A stretch of 64,000 nucleotides of DNA from Flavobacterium hydrophilum (GCF_003202405.1 NZ_QJHL01000001.1:434001-498000); one strand, 5' to 3'; positions 51,265-61,044 are shown, counted from the first letter of the stretch. Numbers and translations: made by a program. The notes: generated by a model from the sequence alone, not told the origin.

Positions 51265-51358
51265 AATTCGTAAAAATTTAAGGTTTAAAATAGGTATAAA
51301 GTTTAATTTATCATAAAATTAAAAAAATATCCATACAAAACACGTAAATTAAAAGTAA

Positions 51359-51378
51359 TTATGTAATCGATTACGTAA
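51359..51378. promoter_or_regulatory. LacI-type operator candidate (core GTAATCGATTAC)
   Basis: A 20-bp palindrome with a single mismatch; its central 12 bp (51363-51374) are perfect with a CG at the centre, the shape of LacI-family operators. It is 95 nt upstream of the T9SS protein start and 80 nt downstream of the hypothetical gene at 51454. No LacI-family gene is in the window. Confidence 0.5.
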
Positions 51379-51453
51379 ATAATAAAAATAAGCGCGTGAT
51401 TTTTAGAAGAATCCCTTATTTATAGCTGGTTCAGAGTTATGAAATAAATTCAA

Positions 51454-51858
51454 CTATTTTGTTATGAAAGAATTAAATATAATTTTTTTGAGATTTGGAC
51501 TATATAAGATCACTTTATCTAAACTTTCAAGATAGTCGAGAAGGATAACAGCAACATCATCAAAATCATTTTCCGGATCGGGCGCAAAAAGAAATCGCAT
51601 TCTTGCATTGCATTTTAATCGTTTTCCCAAAATATATTCCAAATCATCTGAAACAGTTGCATTGTCATCAAAAAATACGCTGATGTTATAACGATTGTCA
51701 ATTGTTAGTTTTAAATAGTCTTCTTTTGTAAATATATTTTTTGCATTAGTAAATACAACACGATTACTGTTTGAAAAAAGTTTTTTTACAGAATCGAAAG
51801 AGGTTTGTTTATTATAATTTTTCTCCTCTGTAAAGTAAACATGTAAGGTATAACTCAT
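51454..51858 (-). CDS. Hypothetical protein, 134 residues
   Basis: A soluble protein without signal peptide, acidic, with alternating beta and alpha propensity (SYTLHVYFTEE, RYNISVFFDD, VAVILLDYLESL). I do not recognise the family. It stands between the S41 protease gene (129 nt upstream) and the T9SS protein. Codon use looks like that of its neighbours, and the frame is open over its full length with an ATG, so I accept it as a gene. Cytoplasmic location is likely. Confidence 0.6.
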   Translation of the reverse strand: MSYTLHVYFTEEKNYNKQTSFDSVKKLFSNSNRVVFTNAKNIFTKEDYLKLTIDNRYNISVFFDDNATVSDDLEYILGKRLKCNARMRFLFAPDPENDFDDVAVILLDYLESLDKVILYSPNLKKIIFNSFITK

Positions 51859-51987
51859 TGCTGTTATGTAATTTTTATTTGAATAATTTTATTTGTTTTT
51901 TATCATAGAATATACAGCGTTAGAAAGGAACACTTCGGAGAGTTGGGGATTGATGATTTTAATTTCTAAATTTAATTTCGTTGCTAT

Positions 51988-53484
51988 TTATTGTTTTTTC
52001 AACCTTTTATAATCCTCGATATATAAACCTTTGGCAGTATTGGTAGGGTTGAATGCAGCAAGATTGCTAATTCTTAATGATAAAGAAGGATTGGTGGTTT
52101 TTGCTGTAGTTCGCAAGGTTTGGCCTGTAATTAATTCGATAGCTTTCTTCAAATAAGGATCTTTTACGTTTCCAAATTCAACCAGATTTAAGAAAGTGCT
52201 ATAAGGATTAATTTCGTAATCAGGTGTAATTTTCGCCGGATTTGCGTCTTTGTCTTTGTTATAATATGAAAAGGTAATGGGTTGCAATTGCCATTTGTGT
52301 TTAGTACTTCGATTGGCATAAGATGCATAATCATAAGCAGGAGAATCGTATAGTGTGTTAGATCCTACAAATTTGCCAACTGTTTCTTCACCTATTGTTA
52401 TTACACTAACGTATTTTTTTAGACATTGTATGGTAAGCTCACTCGCAGAAGCGGTTTGAAAACTTACGAGCACATATATTTTTGTCAAAGCAAGGCTGTT
52501 TATACTTTCTTCTCTCTGAAAAGTAGGTTCGTTATCAATCAGGTTAAAAATTTTTACTTTATCTGAAAGATTTTCATAGCCGTCTTCACTATTGTGTTTG
52601 TTATTAAAGTCTAAGTAAATATAGGGTTTGTTGGTAAAACTTCCGTTAATCATTTGTGCCAGAGCAACTGCAGTTTCTAATGAACCGCCGCCATTGTATC
52701 TTAAATCTAAAACCAATTCGTTAATTCCATCTGATTGCATTTTGGCGAAAGCCGTATTGAGTTCGTCATTATAATCGGATTTGAAACTATTATAAACCAG
52801 ATAACCAATGTTTTTTCCTCCATATACTTTCTTTTCGTAATAAGCAACCGGGTTTTCATCAATATCAGTTTTTGTTACAGTTACAGTTCCTATTTTGTCT
52901 GTGGTTACTAAACTACTGTTTGTAAATTGCACGCTTGCTGCCAGAGTAACGGTTAGTTGAGTGTTTTCTAGTTGGTCATAATTACTTGAAGTAAGCTGGC
53001 TTCCGTTTATTTTTGTAATGACGTCACCTCTTTTCAATCCCGCCAAAGCTGCTGGTGAACCAGGTACAATGTAGTTAATTAAAGCGACCATATTTGTATT
53101 GGATGCGTCTTTAGGATAAATTCCATAGCTAAAACCACCTTGTTTTTCGACTTCTGCAATTTTTGAAACCTGCACTATCTCATTACTGTTTTCAATCCAG
53201 GAAAATCGATCGACAGTTCCTCTTTGATATAGGAGTGAATAAAAAAGCGCATCGGGAGTTTTTCCGTTAATAAAATTGTTATATGTTGTGGTAGAAGTGA
53301 TTTTGCTGTCAGACAAATTGGCAACGTTGGGTTGCCAGTAGTACCAGGAATTCATCGCTTTCCAGACAAAGTTGTTAATCTCGTCCGGCTCGGTAGCTGT
53401 AGTTTCATTTGAATCAGAATCCTTGCTGCAAGCTGTAAAAACCAATCCTATAAGTAATGTTTTAACAATATATTTTAATTTCAT
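51988..53484 (-). CDS. S41 family (C-terminal-processing-like) peptidase, lipoprotein
   Basis: A 498-residue lipoprotein with lipobox FTAC (~residue 19), then SKDSDSNET. An N-terminal helical domain (~35-120, NNFVWKAMNSWYYWQPN), a PDZ domain (~130-205, GSPAALAGLKRGDVITKINGSQL) and an S41 catalytic domain (~215-450) follow. The strand ELVLDLRYNGGGS is the family hallmark, and the probable nucleophile is the serine in FQTASASELT near residue 345. It cleaves proteins outside the cytoplasm. The lipobox suggests it is anchored to the outer membrane. It is divergent from a small lipoprotein. Confidence 0.92.
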   Translation of the reverse strand: MKLKYIVKTLLIGLVFTACSKDSDSNETTATEPDEINNFVWKAMNSWYYWQPNVANLSDSKITSTTTYNNFINGKTPDALFYSLLYQRGTVDRFSWIENSNEIVQVSKIAEVEKQGGFSYGIYPKDASNTNMVALINYIVPGSPAALAGLKRGDVITKINGSQLTSSNYDQLENTQLTVTLAASVQFTNSSLVTTDKIGTVTVTKTDIDENPVAYYEKKVYGGKNIGYLVYNSFKSDYNDELNTAFAKMQSDGINELVLDLRYNGGGSLETAVALAQMINGSFTNKPYIYLDFNNKHNSEDGYENLSDKVKIFNLIDNEPTFQREESINSLALTKIYVLVSFQTASASELTIQCLKKYVSVITIGEETVGKFVGSNTLYDSPAYDYASYANRSTKHKWQLQPITFSYYNKDKDANPAKITPDYEINPYSTFLNLVEFGNVKDPYLKKAIELITGQTLRTTAKTTNPSLSLRISNLAAFNPTNTAKGLYIEDYKRLKKQ

Positions 53485-53499
53485 TATTTTTCCAATCGT

Positions 53500-53507
53500 T
53501 AAATTTG
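53500..53507 (+). promoter_or_regulatory. -7 element of the small lipoprotein gene at 53529
   Basis: TAAATTTG, an exact TAnnTTTG match 21 nt before the start codon, in the 44-nt gap between divergent genes. No TTG at the -33 distance. Confidence 0.45.
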
Positions 53508-53528
53508 TGGATATAAAACGCCAAAAGT

Positions 53529-53909
53529 ATGAGAAATAGTATTCCCAAAGCCGTCTTTTTATTATTTTCTTTCGGATTTTTTTTTCTTTTTTCCTGTTCT
53601 GGAAAACTTTTAGATATTAAAAATCAAACGTATAAAAGTTATAACAGGAATACTGAAAGAGGATATGTAGTTAGTTTTAAATTAAATGACGCTGCTGTTA
53701 TTCCTAAATCGGTTGTGATTAATGGTATTGTTCAGAATATATCAAAAGAAAACAAAATTGGAGATACTTACCAGGTAAATGTGATTGCACAAACTACCAT
53801 AATTCATAATTACCAGGTAAAATTAGATAAAAAAGAAAATGGAATTTATTTTGAGAAAAATTCCAATATATTTTTTCAACCTGTAAAATTCAAATTAATC
53901 ACGGACTAA
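53529..53909 (+). CDS. Small lipoprotein of unknown function, 126 residues
   Basis: Signal and lipobox FLFSC (residue ~23), then SGKLLDIKN. The mature part is beta-rich (VVSFKLNDAAVIPKSVVING, YQVNVIAQTTIIHNYQVKL), compatible with a single Ig-like or lipocalin-like sandwich; the family is not recognised. It is divergent from the S41 protease gene, with a -7 element between. It ends at a shared bidirectional terminator (54037-54068). Confidence 0.65.
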   Translation: MRNSIPKAVFLLFSFGFFFLFSCSGKLLDIKNQTYKSYNRNTERGYVVSFKLNDAAVIPKSVVINGIVQNISKENKIGDTYQVNVIAQTTIIHNYQVKLDKKENGIYFEKNSNIFFQPVKFKLITD

Positions 53910-54036
53910 TTGAAAAGTTTAAATTTGTTTTTTATAAATATAAGTAAACCGCTGATTACTAAAAATATATTAATCGAGGAAACAGCAAAAATACTGATGT
54001 TTATAAGTAATTTGTATTAGAATCATTTCAATAAAA

Positions 54037-54070
54037 AAATCTCATTTTCATACTTGAAAATGAGATTTTT
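54037..54070. terminator. Bidirectional intrinsic terminator
   Basis: A perfect 14-bp stem (54037-54050 and 54055-54068) with a 4-nt loop, and A- and T-runs on either side. It sits between the plus-strand small lipoprotein and the minus-strand FN3/LRR operon and can stop both. Confidence 0.85.
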
Positions 54071-54088
54071 GTAGACATAAATTTTGGT

Positions 54089-54766
54089 TTAATTGGTTTT
54101 GAATCTCCAGATTTGCCCGACAGTTTCTCCTCCTTTGTTATCTTTTGCAACGACTCTCCAGAAATATTCTTTTGCAGACTGCAGCGCTACATCTGTGGTT
54201 TTTGCGGCATTGTTTTCACTTATTTTGGTAACAGGAGGATTTACAGTTCCAAAATATACATCATAATTTAGAATATCACCATCTGCATCCGCAGCATTCC
54301 ATTTCAAAGAAGCTGTTGTTGTACTGAGGGTAGTGTTTAGAACAGGGCTAACCAATTCCGGTGAAAAAGGCAGATGATTTACCACAGCTTCACCGGCAGT
54401 ATAAAATTTTCGGGTCTTGCTGTAGGCGCTGGATAATCCTTCGCTATTTGTGGCTTTGATTCTCCAATAGTAAGCCGTGTTTTGATATAGTTCAATTTCT
54501 TGTGAATTAGAATAACTTTCACGTGTTTCTACAATTTCGGTAAATTGATTGTCCAGGGCTATTTCTATATGATAAATGATTTCACTCTTGTTTTTATCTT
54601 TAGACTGTTTCCATTCAAAACTAACTGTGTTATCGACACATAACTTATTATCTGCAGGTAAAGTTAAAACAGGCACTGTAGGCTCAGCATTTTCAGAATC
54701 GTCATCCCCTCCGCTGCAGGAAAGGAATAAAAGTGCAATTATTGACAGGTATATAGAATTCTTCAT
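54089..54766 (-). CDS. Fibronectin type III domain lipoprotein
   Basis: A 225-residue lipoprotein: lipobox FLSC (~residue 17) followed by SGGDDDSENA, a surface-export-like acidic stretch. Two FN3 domains (~30-125 and ~130-225) are visible, each with the pattern P..L..P, [FL].W......., Y...[IV], YYWRI or YFWRV, and F.T. It starts 2 nt after the stop of the giant LRR gene, so the two are one operon. FN3 lipoproteins of this type often act as surface adhesins or as anchors for a partner protein; here the natural partner is the LRR protein. Confidence 0.85.
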   Translation of the reverse strand: MKNSIYLSIIALLFLSCSGGDDDSENAEPTVPVLTLPADNKLCVDNTVSFEWKQSKDKNKSEIIYHIEIALDNQFTEIVETRESYSNSQEIELYQNTAYYWRIKATNSEGLSSAYSKTRKFYTAGEAVVNHLPFSPELVSPVLNTTLSTTTASLKWNAADADGDILNYDVYFGTVNPPVTKISENNAAKTTDVALQSAKEYFWRVVAKDNKGGETVGQIWRFKTN

Positions 54767-54768
54767 GT

Positions 54769-57700
54769 TTATCTTTTTATAATTTTTATAGTTTTAACTT
54801 GCCCTAAATAAACTTTAGCAATGTAAACTCCTTGTGGCTGGTTTTCCAGATTTAATTGAGCGATACCATTTTCGGGAGCATACTTTTTATTTGAGATTAC
54901 ACGGCCGTCTAAAGAATTTATTTCTATAGTTACTTCTTTGTAAGCAAGCGGCAGTTCAATTTCAAAACTTCCTGAGGTAGGATTTGGATAAGCAGTGACG
55001 GTCATATCTAAATCGGTAATATTTTCTCTATAAGTTCCTTCGCATTCTTTTGCTGTTTTAACTTCCAGCACACCCGCTCCTTCTGCAGGGATAGAGAAAC
55101 TTGGAGTATCGGTTTGAAATTGCTCAATTCCGTCAACCAAAACAGTGTAAGGGGCAGTTCCATCAGCAATTTCAACATTAACTTTTTTGGAAGAAATACT
55201 TGATTTTCCTGAAACTGTTGTGGCTTTTTCAATGGTGAACGTATATTTTTGCTCAAAATCTTCCTCAGGAATTGTAATTAAAACGGTGTAATTTCCTGGA
55301 GCCAGATTAGTTATGTTTAAACTGTTGTCGACAAATGCAGTCGGTTTTCCGTTTATACTGGCGGTGTAAGCATACGATTCTTTTGCATATATACTGATTT
55401 TTCCATTTTTTTCATTTACACAAGATTCACTTCTGGTTTCTACTGTAAAATTATTTGCAGGAATGTTAAAACCACATGTTGTTAAAAAGTAAGCACTGGC
55501 ATCTTTTTTATCTGACCAGTTAGTATCAGCATACGATTTATTATCAACTTTAATACAATATAAATCCGGATTGTTTTTAAAACTAATGGCAGAAGCATTA
55601 AATTTTGTATTGTTTTTATTTTTTACGTTTAAAGTTACTAATTGGTTTACTGAACAGTTTAAATCTGTTAGAACAGTGTTCAGACTAAGGTTTAATTCCT
55701 TTATTTTGTTGGTACTGCAATTTAATTTTGACAAGGCTTTGTTTTTAGAAAGGACAAGCTGGGTTAAATTATTTTTGGAAACATCCAGTGATGTCAGAGC
55801 TATATTCTCAGTAAGTTCAATATTTCCTATTTTATTTCCTGAAACATTAAGTGATACCAGATTAGCCAGCTTTGAGATATCCAGATTACTAATTTGATTG
55901 TCTGAGCAGTTTATATCTTTTAATTTATCGACTTGCCAGGTTGATAATGTTGTCAATTTATTGTTGTTACATAATAATGTTTCTAATTCCTGATTTTCAT
56001 AAAGACTTAATGAGGTAATCGAATTATTGCTGACTGATAGCCACTTTAAGCCTTTAAAAATATAACTGGAAAAACTACCATTTAATTTGTTCGAAGCAAC
56101 GTTTAAATGGGTAAGTGAAACGCACTCGTCTATATCCAGGTCCGTTATTTGATTGGACTGGCATTCTATTTTTGTTAAGGTGATATTTTTATTAAGGTCT
56201 AATAGGGTCAATGCATTATTGGAACAATTTAAAGTTGTCAACGCCTTGAACCCTTCAATGCCTTTCAAATTAGCAATTGAACTATTGGACAAGTCTAACT
56301 GAGTTATTTTTTCTATAGCAGAATTGGCTACTACACCATTTTTACCATCAGTATCAATACCCAGAGCGATGAGTTTATTTTCAAAATTGGAATCATTAAT
56401 GATGGTATACGCATTACAATCATAAGTAGTAAAGATTGCAGAGCTGTTTTTTTTACTGCTCCAATTAGTATTGGCATAGGCAACATCGTCAACTGTAATA
56501 CAATTGAGGTTGTAATTGGAACTTAGAGATAAAGAGGTAAGAAATCCGTTTTTACCATTTTTTAAATTTAAACTGGTCAATTGATTCAAGGTACAGCTTA
56601 ATTCATTTAAATTTGGATTTTTACTTACGTCCAAAACAACCAAACCATTCCAGGAGCAGTCTATTTTTTTTAATTTGATATTTTTGCTTAAGTCAAGTTT
56701 AGTAAGGTTATTGCTTGAACAATATAAATCAGTTAGTTTTTCAAAATCCTGAATACCGGTTAAATCTGAAATTTGAGAATTAGAGACATTCAAAGATTCA
56801 ATATTTGCAAGATTTTTTGTTTCTGCTTTACCATCTGCAACATCATCTAAACCTAAAGAAATTAACTTAGCCTCAAAATTCGTATCCGGAATAATAGTAA
56901 ACGTTCTGCAATCCAGACTGAAGCTGGCAGTAGCATCTTTGGTAGTAGACCATTTCTTTGCTAAATTGATATCGGCTACCTGAATGCAGGTAAGCATTGA
57001 ATTCTTGGAACAATCCAGGGTTGTTAATGCTGTGTTTTTGGAAAGATCTAAAGTTTTTAAGGAATTTGTAGAACAATTTAAAGTTTTCAAAGCAGTAAAT
57101 TTTTGCAAACCGGTTAAATCGGTGATCGAGCTATTGGAGACATTCAGGGATGTGAGTGTTGCGATACTCGAATTTAATACCCAATTATTTTTCCCATCTG
57201 TATCAATGCCTAAAGCAATTAATTTGTCTTCGAATGCCGTATCTGGGATTTGTGTAATTTCTGAACAGTCATAAGTAGTAAAAAGTGTTGTTTTATCTTT
57301 GTACTCAGACCATTTTGTGTTGGCAGCTGCAACATCCTTAACAGTAATGCAGCTCAGTTTTGGGCTATTTAGACAATAAAGTATACTCAGTTTAGAATTG
57401 TTTGTTAAATTAAGTGTGTTTAGTTTACTGTTATTACAATACAAATAAGTAAGATTTATGTTTTTGGAAACATTCAGACTATTGAAAGGATTTTCCGAAC
57501 AACCTATATTTGTTAAATTGATATTTTTGCTTACATCTAGTTTTTCTATTTGGTTTGAATGGCAGGCCAAAGTTGTTAAGCTGGTTATTTCACTAATATT
57601 AAGATTTGGCAATACATTGTATGAATAATTTAAGTTTGTCAGCTTATTGTTTTGACCCAGCACTAGATTTGTTAGTTTATTGCTGGAACAGTTTAGTTCA

Positions 57701-60024
57701 GTTAAATTGATATTTTTGCTTATGTCTAAGCTGGTTAATTCATTTGAAGAACAATCTAAATAGGTAAGATTGATGTTATTGCTTATATCTAAGGTTTTAA
57801 TTTTTAGAGATCTGCAAATTAAAGAGGTCAGCGATGCAAAGTCTTGAATTCCTGTTATATCTTTAATATCATTGTACCATGGAAGTTCCAATGATTTGAT
57901 GGTGTTAATATTTTTTGTCAACACTTTACCATCTATAGCAGTATCGTATCCGAGCGAAATTAATGTCTTCTCGAAATTAGAATCTGGGATTAATGTGTAT
58001 GAATTGCAATCTAAACTGAATTTATCTTTTGCTTCCTGAGTAGTTGTTATGTTTGTTTTTGCTGCATTAATATCGGCAACCTGTATACAAGTTAGGGTTG
58101 TATTATTAGAACAATTTAAAGAGGTTAAAACCGTATTTTTAGAAATATCGAGATCTGACAATGTATTGTTGGAACAGTTTAAAGTTTTTAAAGCGATAAA
58201 TCCTTTTAAACCTGTTAAATCAGTAATAGAACTATTGGAAACGTTTAAGGTTGTAAGAGCTGTTATACCCGAATTGAAAACCACTCCGTTTTTCCCATCG
58301 GTATCAATACCAAGTGCTATTAATTTGTCTTCAAATTTAGCATCGGGAATTTGAGTAACGGTAGAACATTCGAAACGAGAAAATGTATTTTGCGCCGTAT
58401 TTGCTTGGTTACTCCATTTTTCTTTTGCATACTCAACATCGTCAACGATTGTACAAGTGAGCAAAGGATTATTGTTAAAATTTAACGTTCCTATTTTTTT
58501 GTTGCCTTCATTTTTAATGTTTAAAGATATCAGTTGGTTATTACTACAATAAATAGTTGTTAAAGCTGCATTCTTGCTTAAATCAAGGCTATTAATTTTG
58601 TTTGATTCACAATTCAAACTGGTTAAGGCTGTGTTACTGTTTAAATTTAAACTTGTTAATAGATTATTTGAGACACCCAAAGATGTCAAAGCTATATTCT
58701 TACTTACATCTATGCTTGTTAATTTATTACTAAAACATTCTAAGGAGGTTAAAGCAGTATTTTTACTCATATCCAGGCTTTTTAAATCATTATATCTGCA
58801 ATCTAAATAAGTTAGAGCACTAAAATCCTGAATCCCTGTCAGATCAGTAATGGAACCATTTGGAATATATAACTGCTTGACACGGTTTATTTTTTTTGTT
58901 TCAACTTTCCCGTCGAGAACAGTATCGTATTTTAAGTAAATTAATTGATTCTCAAATCTTGAATCTGGTATTAAGGTATAAAGTCTGCAATCTAAATTGA
59001 ATTTATCTTTGGCATCCTGAGTGGTAGTTATGTTTGTTTTTGCCGTATTAATATCAGCTACCTGAATGCAGGTTAATGCTGTATTAACCGAACAGTCCAA
59101 AGAGGTGAGAGCTGTATTCTTAGAAATATCTATTCTGGGCAATAAATTGTTAGAACAGTTTAAGGTTTTTAAAGCAGTAAATCCTTCTAAACCTTCTAAA
59201 TCAGTAATAGAACTATTCGATACATTTAATGTCGTAATTGTGGCAATACTGGAATTTAAAACCAGTCCGTTTTTACCATCAGTATCAATACCAAGGGCTA
59301 TTAATTTTTCTTCAAATTTAGTATCAGGAATTTGAGTTATGGACGAACAATCATAAGAAGAATATATTGCTGTACCGTCCTTAAAGTTGCTCCAGTTTTG
59401 GTTTGAATAGGCAGCATCATCAACAGTTATACAGGAAAGAGAAGCATTCCCTGCTAAATATAAACTGTATTTTGAAAGCGAAGTGTTTTTGCCGTTTTTA
59501 ATATTCAGATAAATAAGCAGGTTTCCGACACAATCCAAACTGGTTAAAGCTGTGTTCTTGCTTAAATCCAGGCTTTTTATTGCATTATTTCGGCAATCTA
59601 GCCTACTTAAAGCAATATTCTTACTTACATCTAAACTAGTTATTTTATTAGAAGAACAGTACAAGGATTGTAAAGCAATATTGTTGCTAAGATTTAAGCT
59701 GGTTAATTGATTGCCATAACAATTCAAAGATGTTAAAGCAGTATTTTTACTTAAATCCAGACTTGTAAGTTGATTGTTTCCGCAACTTAAAATACTTAAT
59801 GCTGTAAAATCCTGGATTCCTGCTAAATCGGTAATCGAAGAAGAAGAAATAGATAACTCCTTAACGGTATTGATTTTTGAAGTTAATACCTTCCCGTCAG
59901 GGGCATCATCAATTCCTAAAGCAATTAATTTAGCTTCAAACTTAGCGTCAGGAATAGTAGTATATTGTGCAAAAGCATTTGCGCCAAATAAGAAGAGTAA
60001 TAATAAAAGTAATTTCGTTTTCAT
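54769..60024 (-). CDS. Giant secreted leucine-rich-repeat protein with T9SS sorting domain
   Basis: A 1751-residue protein. Signal peptide MKTKLLLLLLFLFGANAFAQ. About residues 21-1520 hold eight LRR modules, each opening with a head of the IPD..FE..LI.LG.D type followed by LxxLxCxxNxLxxLDLSxN repeats and closing on a Cys-bearing cap (CI.V.D...A...W..KD....DC). The heads alternate between two types. Residues ~1530-1670 are two Ig-like or SprB-like beta segments, and the C-terminus (~1680-1751, AYPNPTSGSFEIELP, QPQGVYIAKV, KIIKR) is a T9SS type A sorting domain. It is a surface-attached binding protein, probably an adhesin, with an FN3 lipoprotein encoded 2 nt downstream. Confidence 0.92.
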   Translation of the reverse strand: MKTKLLLLLLFLFGANAFAQYTTIPDAKFEAKLIALGIDDAPDGKVLTSKINTVKELSISSSSITDLAGIQDFTALSILSCGNNQLTSLDLSKNTALTSLNCYGNQLTSLNLSNNIALQSLYCSSNKITSLDVSKNIALSRLDCRNNAIKSLDLSKNTALTSLDCVGNLLIYLNIKNGKNTSLSKYSLYLAGNASLSCITVDDAAYSNQNWSNFKDGTAIYSSYDCSSITQIPDTKFEEKLIALGIDTDGKNGLVLNSSIATITTLNVSNSSITDLEGLEGFTALKTLNCSNNLLPRIDISKNTALTSLDCSVNTALTCIQVADINTAKTNITTTQDAKDKFNLDCRLYTLIPDSRFENQLIYLKYDTVLDGKVETKKINRVKQLYIPNGSITDLTGIQDFSALTYLDCRYNDLKSLDMSKNTALTSLECFSNKLTSIDVSKNIALTSLGVSNNLLTSLNLNSNTALTSLNCESNKINSLDLSKNAALTTIYCSNNQLISLNIKNEGNKKIGTLNFNNNPLLTCTIVDDVEYAKEKWSNQANTAQNTFSRFECSTVTQIPDAKFEDKLIALGIDTDGKNGVVFNSGITALTTLNVSNSSITDLTGLKGFIALKTLNCSNNTLSDLDISKNTVLTSLNCSNNTTLTCIQVADINAAKTNITTTQEAKDKFSLDCNSYTLIPDSNFEKTLISLGYDTAIDGKVLTKNINTIKSLELPWYNDIKDITGIQDFASLTSLICRSLKIKTLDISNNINLTYLDCSSNELTSLDISKNINLTELNCSSNKLTNLVLGQNNKLTNLNYSYNVLPNLNISEITSLTTLACHSNQIEKLDVSKNINLTNIGCSENPFNSLNVSKNINLTYLYCNNSKLNTLNLTNNSKLSILYCLNSPKLSCITVKDVAAANTKWSEYKDKTTLFTTYDCSEITQIPDTAFEDKLIALGIDTDGKNNWVLNSSIATLTSLNVSNSSITDLTGLQKFTALKTLNCSTNSLKTLDLSKNTALTTLDCSKNSMLTCIQVADINLAKKWSTTKDATASFSLDCRTFTIIPDTNFEAKLISLGLDDVADGKAETKNLANIESLNVSNSQISDLTGIQDFEKLTDLYCSSNNLTKLDLSKNIKLKKIDCSWNGLVVLDVSKNPNLNELSCTLNQLTSLNLKNGKNGFLTSLSLSSNYNLNCITVDDVAYANTNWSSKKNSSAIFTTYDCNAYTIINDSNFENKLIALGIDTDGKNGVVANSAIEKITQLDLSNSSIANLKGIEGFKALTTLNCSNNALTLLDLNKNITLTKIECQSNQITDLDIDECVSLTHLNVASNKLNGSFSSYIFKGLKWLSVSNNSITSLSLYENQELETLLCNNNKLTTLSTWQVDKLKDINCSDNQISNLDISKLANLVSLNVSGNKIGNIELTENIALTSLDVSKNNLTQLVLSKNKALSKLNCSTNKIKELNLSLNTVLTDLNCSVNQLVTLNVKNKNNTKFNASAISFKNNPDLYCIKVDNKSYADTNWSDKKDASAYFLTTCGFNIPANNFTVETRSESCVNEKNGKISIYAKESYAYTASINGKPTAFVDNSLNITNLAPGNYTVLITIPEEDFEQKYTFTIEKATTVSGKSSISSKKVNVEIADGTAPYTVLVDGIEQFQTDTPSFSIPAEGAGVLEVKTAKECEGTYRENITDLDMTVTAYPNPTSGSFEIELPLAYKEVTIEINSLDGRVISNKKYAPENGIAQLNLENQPQGVYIAKVYLGQVKTIKIIKR

Positions 60025-60356
60025 AAATGTGGTTTTATTTAAAGCACCACAATATTACAATTCATGTATTTTTTGACAGTCATCATTTATAGTGATTTTA
60101 TTACAAATGGAGTCTAAACAGTTTTTGGAGGTTTGAAATTGGGATATATGTATAAAAAAAACTCCTGATTTTCAAGAGCTGAAAATCGGGAGTAGTGTAA
60201 AAATAATAATGTTTTGAAGACGGGGTTAGTATAAAAAGTCACATGACTTTAAGATATTAAGGACTTATAAATTCGTCTAAACTTTTGGGTGCAGTCTAAA
60301 GACATTTGTGCACCATTTTAGTTTTTTATCATAACACTTCGTAGAGCGGGGAAGTA
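60025..60356. other. Intergenic gap between the LRR gene and the toxin/immunity operon
   Basis: 332 nt. It holds the terminator of the immunity gene (60154-60193) and the upstream region of the LRR gene, in which no full Bacteroidota promoter was found (the nearest candidate, TAATATTG, has one mismatch). Confidence 0.5.
60154..60193 (-). terminator. Intrinsic terminator of the toxin/immunity operon
   Basis: A 14-bp stem with one mismatch (60161-60174 and 60180-60193), followed on the minus strand by seven T (60160-60154). It lies about 165 nt after the immunity gene stop. Confidence 0.75.
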
Positions 60357-61040
60357 TTAGACCGCTTTTTCTTGAAGATTGTTATGCAGAATTTTAAAAT
60401 TTTCTAATATTTTTCCAAACGTTGAGTTTGATTTCATTGGTTCAAGTTCAGACATAACCATCTTTACAAAATCATTTTCATCATGTGCCTTAGACTTATT
60501 TTTAATCACCAATTCTCTATAAAAAATATCTGTACCAGTATTAATAATTAAGGTTGATATTTTTTCTCTTTCTAAATTTTCATAAGATTTTGCAACATCA
60601 ATAAATTCATTGTAATTATTAAAAAACCTAACTACATCATTTTGGTAAAATGATTTTACAAAAGCACTAAACAATTGAATGTCTTTAACTGTGTTTGATA
60701 CAAAACGAAAATTCTCTCCTCGCATTTCATACTCTAAATCTTGAGGAATATGATCCACATCAGCTGCAGGTTTTTTGTAAATAGTATAATAATTATTTAA
60801 ATCGCCATCTAATATTTTTTGTATTTCTTGCTCTACAATATTAAATCGCTTTTCAGCAGTTAAACCATGAGTAACAAATTTGTCACCATATTCCAGCCAA
60901 CTAAAGGCAATTCTAAATCCCTTGTCATTTGTATCTTTTGTGTAAAATATATTCATATCTACTTCCTTAAATGTATACCCTTCGTCTTCAAGAAAGGCAC
61001 ACTCTTTTCTTATTGTTTGAATATATAGCTCTCTGTTCAT
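60357..61040 (-). CDS. Probable immunity protein of the adjacent toxin
   Basis: A 227-residue cytoplasmic protein without signal peptide, rich in Asp, Glu, Lys and Asn, with a beta-rich first part (YTFKEVDMNIFYTKDTNDKGFRIAFSWLEYGD) and a helical second part (residues ~115-225). I do not recognise the family. It starts 4 nt after the stop of the toxin gene, which is the usual place for the antidote of a polymorphic toxin. Its N-terminal half loosely resembles unannotated immunity families, but that is not evidence. Assignment rests on position and size. Confidence 0.6.
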   Translation of the reverse strand: MNRELYIQTIRKECAFLEDEGYTFKEVDMNIFYTKDTNDKGFRIAFSWLEYGDKFVTHGLTAEKRFNIVEQEIQKILDGDLNNYYTIYKKPAADVDHIPQDLEYEMRGENFRFVSNTVKDIQLFSAFVKSFYQNDVVRFFNNYNEFIDVAKSYENLEREKISTLIINTGTDIFYRELVIKNKSKAHDENDFVKMVMSELEPMKSNSTFGKILENFKILHNNLQEKAV

Positions 61041-61044
61041 ATTA

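Noticed and set aside
55460..60024. CRISPR-like or satellite array reading of the repeated DNA at 55-60 kb
   Set aside because: The repeats are coding LRR units of an open 1751-codon frame with varying sequence, not identical repeats with spacers.
55571..60076. Several plus-strand frames of 78-108 codons within the LRR gene
   Set aside because: They are antisense shadows of the repeated LRR coding sequence (they resemble one another because the repeats do) and have no start signals or family features.
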